Below are positions 20,701-24,522 of a stretch of DNA of 24,522 nt, one piece after another. Both the position numbers and the translations under genes were made by a program. Source of the DNA: Mnemiopsis leidyi (lineage: Eukaryota; Ctenophora; Tentaculata; Lobata; Bolinopsidae); NCBI GenBank assembly GCA_000226015.1, contig JH153300.1, positions 117,241-141,762 on the forward strand, given 5' to 3'. Under the pieces are notes generated by a model. The model worked only from the letters and a program-made list of their open reading frames with translations. It searched no databases and had not been told where the DNA came from. Positions within the stretch are counted from its first letter, which is position 1, and each line of letters starts with the position of its first letter.

Positions 20701-21470
20701 AAAGTTCCCGAAATTACGTGATACTCTGCAGGTAGGCCGCACTTACAGCGCTCGGAGGGGGCGGAGGAAAATTTTTGAGGTCGAGGAATAAAGTGGTTAC
20801 AGTCCCTTCGACAGAAATTATCCGTGATATAGTAACCACCTTTAGTCTTAGTTTCTTTCTGGGATGTCGTCCTGGTATGTCTGGATCTCAGATTTCGACT
20901 AAGACTTTCCAACCCTGCCCTGGTTCCTTTAGACAAGATTGAGAAAACAGATTCCCTTCTTGACCTAGTGGATTTATCACGATTTAACGGGTTTCGGGAA
21001 CTTTGGTCCAACTCAAATTGAGGCAAAGACACGAAAGAATCGAGGTCTTCTTCAGCTTCAACATAGGCAGATGATGAGGAATTGCTTGAATAAGCCTGAT
21101 ATTGAAGTTGAGACCTTTCGGAAAGTTTCTTTTTGAGAGTCCTAAGACTGAATAAACCATCTTCTGAATTGGTGCTGGTACTGGTGCTACTACCAGAATT
21201 ACTAGAGTTGGAACTGGAGGAATTAGGATTGTTCTCCGTCTCAGCTTCAACAAACCCAGCAAATGAAGGTCCAGTATCCTGGACGATCAGATCCTCAGGT
21301 TCCTCGTACTCTTCTTCGTCCTCCTCAGGAATGAGCGGAGTGTAGGAGTTGATCTCCCGTCTGTTCTGAAGGGTGAAGGTCGCGTCTCGGGGACAAACAT
21401 GGAGAGTGTTAGGTGGGGACTCTTCCGGCTGCTCGTCCAAAACGTCGAGGGAAACTTTGAAACCAGGCAT
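11487..21470 (-). CDS. TRPM2: TRPM2-like cation channel with C-terminal NUDT9-homology domain, 13 exons
   Basis: Plasma-membrane, probably Ca2+-permeable non-selective cation channel of the melastatin family. Exons (minus): 21470-18967, 18856-18736, 18399-18193, 18039-17890, 17712-17566, 17354-16768, 16707-16701 (inferred microexon), 16640-16346, 16089-15848, 13112-12806, 12594-12438, 12280-11870, 11703-11487. Joined, they give 1783 residues. Order: Ser-rich N-terminal leader (about 1-210), TRPM homology region (about 210-930; FGYIDF and LKLAIIWNRVD match TRPM2), S1-S6 (about 985-1290), TRP helix and coiled coil (about 1290-1420), NUDT9-H (about 1430-1783; NPRGRTGLAGRG, WGPNH, NTDNAW). The intracellular Ca2+ site is intact (Glu1040, Gln1043, Asn1065, Asp1068) and the filter reads FGE (about 1191-1193). 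The Nudix box is destroyed. Human TRPM2 is about 1503 residues; the excess is the N-terminal leader and an insertion in NUDT9-H. The start is the first ATG of the frame. Confidence 0.93.
11870..12280 (-). CDS. TRPM2: TRPM2-like exon 12 (degenerate Nudix box and acidic insertion)
   Basis: Begins TQNNKLEVLILDDGSVVALP, matching the LEVL...WALP strand before the Nudix box, but then reads EFTSSFDSL...VKDLMSCLY where the family has GG...PGE...RE..EE. About 90 Ser/Glu/Asp-rich residues follow (for example SSQDSSSDSHEKE), ending ETNYILFKR. Donor GTTAAC, phase 2. Confidence 0.9.
12438..12594 (-). CDS. TRPM2: TRPM2-like exon 11 (NUDT9-H N-lobe)
   Basis: Encodes VEYNKGDRRSSLGVYGVRD, NLPLNPRGRTGLAGRGNLP and HWGPNHMAVPILSR. 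NPxGRTGLxGRG and GPNH are hallmark strings of NUDT9 and TRPM2 NUDT9-H. Acceptor CTCACCCTTAG, donor GTAAGT, phase 2 out. Confidence 0.95.
12806..13112 (-). CDS. TRPM2: TRPM2-like exon 10 (start of NUDT9-H)
   Basis: Begins LDFLQLFQGIVDQT after a very strong acceptor (CACTCTTCTTCCTCACAG). It continues through a Pro/Ser-rich linker into SWSVVYLSYNPPSYSQSP, matching the VPW...YLLYDPPFYTAE opening of NUDT9-H. Donor GTTTGT, phase 1. Confidence 0.85.
14516..15571 (+). CDS. Intronless protein with two tandem GIY-YIG-like domains
   Basis: A 351-residue single-exon protein. Two repeats (about 13-166 and 188-345) share FI..(V/L)LDELNCN, KFP.H.GGLY.FYMKP, SD.RYP.YVGV.K.SF.ERFQR and LPAEY/YPAEW with a PW near the end, joined by a Glu- then Lys-rich linker (EDEEEEMRKKKK). 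In each copy the spacing of GLY (48-50; 223-225), YVG (67-69; 242-244), an Arg in the next helix (Arg78; Arg253), an acidic residue in a later helix (Glu126; Asp302) and an Asn (134; 311) resembles the GIY-YIG nuclease fold: catalytic Tyr and Arg, and metal-binding Glu. The insertion between the GIY and YIG strands recalls Eco29kI-like members. The assignment is by eye only; a non-catalytic binding role is equally possible. No signal peptide or membrane segment. It is nested antisense in channel intron 9. ATG 14516 is the first in a frame open since about 14417; an acceptor-like TTCTGTTCGGCAG lies 13 bases upstream. Confidence 0.85.
   Translation: MEKPPKAEKCGPFIELVLDELNCNLDLHDKEKIENEDDLKKFPGHHGGLYIFYMKPDGESDLRYPVYVGVTKQSFKERFQRHATHGVIHEVWNGKFPTALDGLGLYVYCTHYHGDVAKRIKSILLETFDFALKNGRSTIDISESYPAEWTKRNLEFPWEELKKIADGEDEEEEMRKKKKIPSEKGGHFIRFLLDELNCNIDMYDQEQIKDPDDVNKFPAHYGGLYLFYMKPNPTSDVRYPIYVGVAKKSFRERFQRQANDNFTGIRGKIWSGEFKFEGHGVYAVCTHHQGPAAQAIKKLLLDSFHFPLKRNRRGQLRRELDTSEQLPAEYVKDNYDIPWKECLEKVAAAGQ
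15824..15829 (+). terminator. Candidate poly(A) signal AATAAA of the nested gene
   Basis: First AATAAA downstream of the stop at 15571. Cleavage 10-30 bases further would place the transcript end at or across the exon 9 border (15848) of the antisense channel gene. Confidence 0.5.
15848..16089 (-). CDS. TRPM2: TRPM2-like exon 9 (C-terminal coiled coil)
   Basis: Charged helical sequence (KRRDAYKRRHDHKQDRISLL, then a heptad-like stretch to YEFNQNLQ) in the position of the TRPM C-terminal coiled coil that stabilises the tetramer. Acceptor GTATTTTAG; donor GTTTTT is weak but phase 0 agrees with exon 10. Confidence 0.82.
16346..16640 (-). CDS. TRPM2: TRPM2-like exon 8 (S6 and TRP helix)
   Basis: Encodes S6 (LLIMLMMAAYLMVVAVMMLN) then LLVAVFTFTYDQINANSSVL and WRWQRYELVTEF, which match the S6-TRP region of TRPM2 (NLLIAMF..., WKFQRYNLIVEY). 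Acceptor ATTCACATCAG, donor GTAAGT, phase 1 out. Confidence 0.92.
16701..16707 (-). CDS. TRPM2: Inferred 7-base microexon of the TRPM2-like gene
   Basis: Exon 6 ends with two bases of a codon, while exon 8 has only a phase-0 acceptor, so about 1 (mod 3) bases are missing. In the 127 bases between them, GTGTAAG is preceded by a strong pyrimidine tract plus acceptor (TTTCTTTCCCAACTTTAG) and followed by donor GTTTAG. It restores the frame and adds Arg-Cys-Lys. Both flanking introns would be 60 bp, short for this locus. The alternative is an indel in this allele or assembly. Confidence 0.4.
16768..17354 (-). CDS. TRPM2: TRPM2-like exon 6 (S3-S5 and pore)
   Basis: Contains S3 with YNRFDV (the other half of the calcium site), S4/S5 (LMVASMIMDLVFFLGLLGMA) and the pore loop PYINMFGELDLDSL, followed by a turret with several cysteines (Cys in VNCTG, YDCNADGYC). 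It ends in phase 2 at donor GTACTT, which cannot join exon 8 (phase 0) directly. Confidence 0.9.
17566..17712 (-). CDS. TRPM2: TRPM2-like exon 5 (S1-S2)
   Basis: Completes S1 (LMYFAFLACFAYALLV) and encodes S2, ending VEIRQ. That Glu and Gln are the S2 half of the TRPM2/4/5/8 calcium-binding site. Acceptor CTTCCTTCCTCAG; donor GTTATT is weak. Phase 0 both sides. Confidence 0.92.
17890..18039 (-). CDS. TRPM2: TRPM2-like exon 4 (start of S1)
   Basis: Basic pre-S1 linker followed by RMYHFYNAPVVKFFIYI. FxxAPVVKF is the characteristic lead into TRPM S1. Donor GTAAGT, phase 0 both sides. Confidence 0.92.
18193..18399 (-). CDS. TRPM2: TRPM2-like exon 3
   Basis: Encodes IADYTECHLFISHDSIQDYL, then TGEWMGMLEPD and the hydrophobic VFTIPFPFLASF, matching the segment of TRPM channels just before S1. 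Donor GTAAGA, phase 0 both sides. Confidence 0.9.
18432..18593. repeat. Imperfect inverted repeat in TRPM2-like intron 2
   Basis: The arms CTGCCCCAGAATATCGTG (from 18432) and, reversed, CTGCCCCCAGAACATCGTG (ending 18593) would pair over about 23 bases with one or two mismatches or bulges. The spacer contains more CTGGGGCA-type units. This would form a hairpin in the pre-mRNA, and could be a short palindromic element remnant. Confidence 0.7.
18736..18856 (-). CDS. TRPM2: TRPM2-like exon 2
   Basis: Encodes EFETLAWKIVDEVSHDYPVK and ends NWGGKNLLQ, the WG.(T/S)-type block of the TRPM pre-S1 region. Acceptor TTTTTCCCTAG, donor GTCGGT (weak), phase 0 out. Confidence 0.88.
18967..21470 (-). CDS. 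TRPM2: TRPM2-like exon 1 (N-terminus and TRPM homology region)
   Basis: A very long first coding exon, 834 codons plus 2 bases, ATG at 21470 (MPGFKVSLDVLDE). Residues about 50-60 are acidic (PEEDEEEYEEPED) and 80-100 are a Ser/Thr/Asn tract. Lys/Arg/Ser-rich sequence then precedes the conserved block starting about residue 208 (KGGYYITDNFCRRDC). The TRPM nucleotide-binding-like fold follows (AWFFTAGYDCGVNKLIG, GIGHWGAV, HFLLIDRGHSG). An upstream non-ATG extension of the frame (GTG at 21503) is open but has no initiator; a possible acceptor CGCTACAG lies 14 bases before the ATG. Donor GTAAGT, phase 2. Confidence 0.92.
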
Positions 21471-21503
21471 GCCGTACAGATAGCTGTAGCGCTCGTTTAA
21501 CAC

Positions 21504-21914
21504 CGACGAGAAAAGTATAAATAAAGTAGAAGTAAGCTTTATCGATTATAACTTGGAAATTTTAGAAATGCATTGTTTCTTGATGGTGTTTAGTGTACTT
21601 GTTTTCATTGGAGACTTTTGGGAGAATACTGGTAAATGCTAACAATTTGTGGTTGTTAGAAAAATACTATACACTAGACAGTTGTAAACAATAATCAGGA
21701 AATAAAACCAGACTTTCATCTTATCTAACTGAACAAATTAATAAGAAAATGAGCAGCCAAAGATTCCCAAAAACTATAAACAGCAACTTATCGCGATTGA
21801 CGATTCAATGTCCGGACACCAGTTTCAAGTTTTGAAGTCGCCACGTTTTACTGAAATCTCTGCAATTACAATGTGCTAAAAACCAGCTTATCAGCTACCT
21901 CCACGAGGTAAAAT
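21504..21914 (-). promoter_or_regulatory. Short intergenic spacer between the NHL gene stop and the channel start
   Basis: Only about 440 bp separate the NHL stop (21915) from the channel ATG (21470), both on the minus strand. It must hold the NHL 3'UTR and the channel promoter/5'UTR, unless the transcripts are processed from a shared precursor. No minus-strand AATAAA or TATA box was found. Confidence 0.4.
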
Positions 21915-22064
21915 TTACAAAACATGGATCCTGTTGTTTCTGAAATCGGAAACGAAAATCTCCCCGTCAAAGTTGGTGGTGATTCCACACGGGCTGCTGA
22001 ACTTGTTCTCCTCCTTCCCTCTCGATCCAAACTTATTTACAAATACCCCTTCGCTTGTGAATAT
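21915..22064 (-). CDS. NHL protein last exon (blade 6, stop)
   Basis: Encodes IFTSEGVFVNKFGSRGKEEN, PCGITTNFDGEIFVSDFRNN and RIHVL-stop (TAA 21917-21915). Acceptor TTTAAACACAG, phase 0. Confidence 0.92.
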   Translation of the reverse strand: MFTSEGVFVNKFGSRGKEENKFSSPCGITTNFDGEIFVSDFRNNRIHVL

Positions 22065-24352
22065 CTGTGTTTAAACGTTAGATAATGATTTGGATACAGA
22101 AAATTAGGCGATATCAATTTCTATTCCAGGAAAATTTGTTAGAGGTATAACTGTGAACGGCCATTATATCATAGACATCATATATAACAGCGGTGTCATT
22201 TTTCAGAATCTCATAAACACTATAATGGGTAATGTAAGACCGTCAGAGAGCGAAAACCATATTAAAAACGTTCTGGAACTACAAATAATAGAGTTTAAAT
22301 AAGACACCGTCTGAAAGATAATGCTTAAGACTGTATTTCGGAGCCAAAATGACAAATGAATGAAAATAGCAGTTGCTCATTTTTGACAAGTTTACTTTAA
22401 CAATACGGCTGTAAAAATGATCGACTGACGATCGTTATTTTGCTTGGTAAAATATTACAAAGCAAGTAAATATGCAACGGCGGACCGGACTGGGGCACAA
22501 AGCAAAACCGGTGAAATGTGAAGAATAGAGGCATGCGATGGACAGAAGAGACAAGGCATGCGAATGGACAGAAGAGACAAGGCATGCAATGGACAGAAGA
22601 GACAAGCTCTATCTGTCAAAATGGACAACTTAAACCGGTCCATGCTAAACAGATAAGGTTTGACAGTACCCCGATGTACTCCGACTTATTTACCTGAACC
22701 CTGTGTAGAGCTGTATCCACCACCGCCACGCACCCCGTCTTCGTATCCACGGCAACGGATCTGGGCTGCATAAAACAGCCGTCGTTCTCCCCTTTACCGT
22801 GACCGATCTGTTTCAGGAAACGACCTTCCGAGTTGTACTTCTGTACTCTGTGGTTCCCTGGGGGTGGGGGTTTTATCGGGTGGGGTTGAATAGACTTAGG
22901 GTGTAGCAGAATGATCTGAGCAGCATTTAATATCCGTAACGGGTGATGTATCATTATATGCTGAGAATATCTATTATTTTCTAGCGAAAGTGTCAACCTC
23001 TGAGACAAACACTTTCCAACTTACCTAAATCACAAACGTATATATTGTCCTGTGGATCAACAGCAATGCCGTAGGGGTACATCAGCTGACCGGGATCGTC
23101 CCCACGGACCCCTATTTGTCGACAGAACTCTCCGTTTCTCTCGAACATTTGTATCCTGTGTATGGTAACGTTTAAAGTCTGTTTGTGTTAGGCGAGAGGT
23201 TGTCAAAAGGCGGGGGGGGGGGTGGGGAATTATGGAATGGGTTTGGGTGAAACCTACGGGAAACGGAAAAAGCGGAAATTGAGTAATAGTGGCCTAGTCC
23301 CAATAGAATAGGGACTTAAGAGAGTCCCAGCTTCTTCAGACCATTAAAGTTTATTGTAGTCTGCATCTATAAGAATTTGTTTACCTGTGATTACCCATAT
23401 CAGAAACTAAGATTTGCGATTTTGAATTCACACAAACTCCAAACGGCTTGTCAAATATACCCTCCATCGCATCTGGCTTCTTGATCGCTGAAAGTAAAAG
23501 TTTAAGTTGTCACTCATAACGACTTAAAACTACCGAATATCTGAATAAAGGTTTAACACGAAATCTGAAGGAGCATAAAAAATAAACTGGACGTACACCC
23601 GGGAATATTTTGTTGGAATATAGCACGACGTCGAGCCTTCTGTCCGATTGTTCTGATGAATCGTCCGGTCGGAGCAAACAGTTGGATCCTGGTTGGAGTC
23701 AGGAGTGAGAGGTTAGACAAACAGTTGGATCCTGGTTGGGGTCAGGAGTGAGAGGTTAGACCAACAGTGATATTCAACTGTTGTTCAACATACAGATGTC
23801 GTTAGATGAGAACTTACCTGTCATTGTACGTGTCTGCTATGATAAAGTTTCTGTTGTTGAACATACAGATGTCGTTAGGTCCATTCAGCTCACCCACCGC
23901 AGTACCTGTTTTGAAAAGGGGATAAACTTGAAAATAAACTTTTAGCTGCACTTAAAACGTAGTTTAGATTGAAGTTACAGAGTTAGGATTAAGGATCTTC
24001 GGTTTAATATTTTGCTGAGTCAATATTAAAGCAACAGTCATTTAAAAGTAAGTAAGTTGACGCTTTAAGTTTCCCGGTGGCCTGTAGCTAGAAAAACGAT
24101 TTCGTAGAATGTCAAGTAAGCTAAATTTTAGGTCCACTACAAGAAAACATTAAAAGTCTCGAAGACTCCAGATACCGCAGCTCCAGCCTGAGTACTGACT
24201 AGCGACTAACCTGTCACACCAAACCCGAGCACATACGTTCCGTCAGGCTTGACGACCTGGATTCTGTTGTTGTGCACATCACAGATAGCCAAATAGTTCT
24301 TGTCGGTGATGCACATTCCAACAGGTCCGCTGTACATACCCGGCTCGTTACC
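21915..24352 (-). CDS. NHL-repeat propeller protein (TRIM-NHL-like), C-terminal part, seven exons
   Basis: Exons (minus): 24352-24211, 23905-23818, 23688-23597, 23487-23385, 23155-23025, 22857-22694, 22064-21915. All phases agree and give 289 residues plus stop. Six NHL blades are readable, each ending (N/D)xRIQ or HRVQ: CDVHNNRIQVV, ADTYNDRIQLF, SDMGNHRIQMF, CDLGNHRVQKY, VDTALHRVQIF and SDFRNNRIHVL-stop. A six-bladed propeller ending in an NNRI(H/L)V(L/F) closing strand right before the stop is typical of TRIM71/LIN-41, TRIM2/3 and Brat-type proteins, where the propeller binds RNA or protein partners. The N-terminal part (RING, B-box, coiled coil, filamin if TRIM) lies beyond the right edge, so the exact family member is open. 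Confidence 0.9.
22065..22693 (-). other. NHL gene last intron
   Basis: 629-bp intron, AT-rich apart from a minisatellite. Nothing coding is supported. Confidence 0.7.
22529..22604. repeat. Minisatellite, three copies of a 25/26-bp unit
   Basis: Units begin AGGCATGCGATGGACAGAAG and run to GAGACA; the copies are 25, 26 and 25 bp. Confidence 0.9.
22694..22857 (-). CDS. NHL protein exon (blades 4-5)
   Basis: Encodes NHRVQKYNSEGRFLKQIGHG and QPRSVAVDTKTGCVAVVDTA. It has an unusual C-rich acceptor (CCCCCACCCCCAG). Donor GTAAAT, phase 0 out. Confidence 0.93.
23025..23155 (-). CDS. NHL protein exon (blade 4)
   Basis: Encodes IQMFERNGEFCRQIGVRGDD and YPYGIAVDPQDNIYVCDL, a near-consensus NHL blade. 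Acceptor ATACACAG, donor GTAAGT, phase 1 out. Confidence 0.93.
23385..23487 (-). CDS. NHL protein exon (blade 3)
   Basis: Encodes IKKPDAMEGIFDKPFGVCVN and LVSDMGNH. Acceptor CTTTCAG, donor GTAAAC, phase 2 out. Confidence 0.9.
23597..23688 (-). CDS. NHL protein exon (blade 2 end, linker)
   Basis: Encodes IQLFAPTGRFIRTIGQKARR and a short linker to NIPG. The acceptor lies in a 43-bp tandem duplication. The donor is chosen as GTACGT (phase 1) because GTGTAC two bases away would break the frame. Confidence 0.8.
23675..23760. repeat. 43-bp tandem duplication spanning a 3' splice site
   Basis: Copies 23675-23717 and 23718-23760 differ at one position. The left copy contains the acceptor CAACCAG|GATCC of the NHL exon ending at 23688; the right copy supplies a second, identical acceptor-like site 43 bases upstream in the transcript. 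Confidence 0.92.
23818..23905 (-). CDS. NHL protein exon (blade 2)
   Basis: Encodes TAVGELNGPNDICMFNNRNF and IIADTYND. Phase 1 in, phase 2 out at GTAAGT. A 28-base part of this exon (23851-23878) has a near-identical copy in the next intron at 23778-23805. Confidence 0.92.
24211..24352 (-). CDS. NHL protein exon (blade 1)
   Basis: Encodes GNEPGMYSGPVGMCITDKNY and continues DVHNNRIQVV to GFGVTG. The acceptor (ACCCTAG) is the first unit of the 37-bp tandem repeat to the right. Donor GTTAGT, phase 1. Confidence 0.88.
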
Positions 24353-24522
24353 CTAGGGTTGTAAACAAGGTTATACTGGAACTGTTACCCTGGGGTTGTA
24401 AACAAGGTTATACTCGAACTGTTACCCTGGGGTTGTAAACAAGGCTATACTGGAACTGTTACCCTGGGGTTGTGAACAAGGTTATACTAGAACTGTTACC
24501 CTGGGGTTGTAAACAAGGTTAT
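24347..24522. repeat. 37-bp tandem repeat, 4.75 copies, seeded on an exon acceptor
   Basis: Units 24347-24383, 24384-24420, 24421-24457, 24458-24494 and a partial 24495-24522, running off the window. On the minus strand each unit carries CCCCAG|GGTAAC, i.e. an acceptor followed by the first bases of the exon. The exon-proximal unit has TAG instead of CAG. Confidence 0.95.

Noticed and set aside
21471-21503. N-terminal extension of the channel from a GTG codon
   Set aside because: GTG initiation is not expected in a nuclear animal gene; the first ATG at 21470 is the simpler start.
23210-23226. Poly-G run, possible G-quadruplex
   Set aside because: One homopolymer plus a G4 tract in an intron; too little to support a function.

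Overview
The window reads as nuclear DNA of an animal, probably an early-branching one (cnidarian-, placozoan- or sponge-grade). Reasons: GT-AG introns of about 60 bp to more than 1 kb, AT-rich non-coding DNA with GC-richer exons, and animal gene families (a TRPM2-type channel carrying a NUDT9-homology domain, a TRIM-NHL-type propeller, an LCB2/SPTLC2 subunit). No rRNA, tRNA, CRISPR or bacterial-style operon was seen. The species cannot be fixed from this sequence.

Three multi-exon genes lie head-to-tail on the minus strand. From right to left they are: (1) the 3' part of an NHL-repeat gene, 24352 to 21915 and running off the right edge; (2) a complete TRPM2-like cation channel, 21470 to 11487, whose 13 exons I joined by splice sites and reading phase into 1784 codons including the stop; (3) the 5' part of a serine palmitoyltransferase LCB2 subunit, 8238 to 3519, eight exons with agreeing phases, with the C-terminal exons not found before the left edge.

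Two plus-strand genes sit inside or among these. An intronless gene at 14516-15571 lies in the 2.7 kb intron 9 of the channel gene. It encodes two tandem copies of a domain whose spaced motifs look like a GIY-YIG nuclease fold, and it is the most novel item here. A 3'-terminal exon of an unrecognised charged protein (2304-3319) lies downstream of the last visible SPT exon, so it is nested in an SPT intron or interleaved with that gene.

The remaining DNA is introns, an intergenic stretch at 8239-11486 with a CpG-rich mosaic of short repeats (about 9540-10860), and many minisatellites. Several tandem repeats sit exactly on splice junctions. The genes do not form an evident pathway: sphingolipid synthesis, a calcium-permeable channel and a propeller regulator are ordinary neighbours. 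The channel is unusual because its NUDT9-H domain has lost the Nudix box and carries a long acidic/serine-rich insertion.
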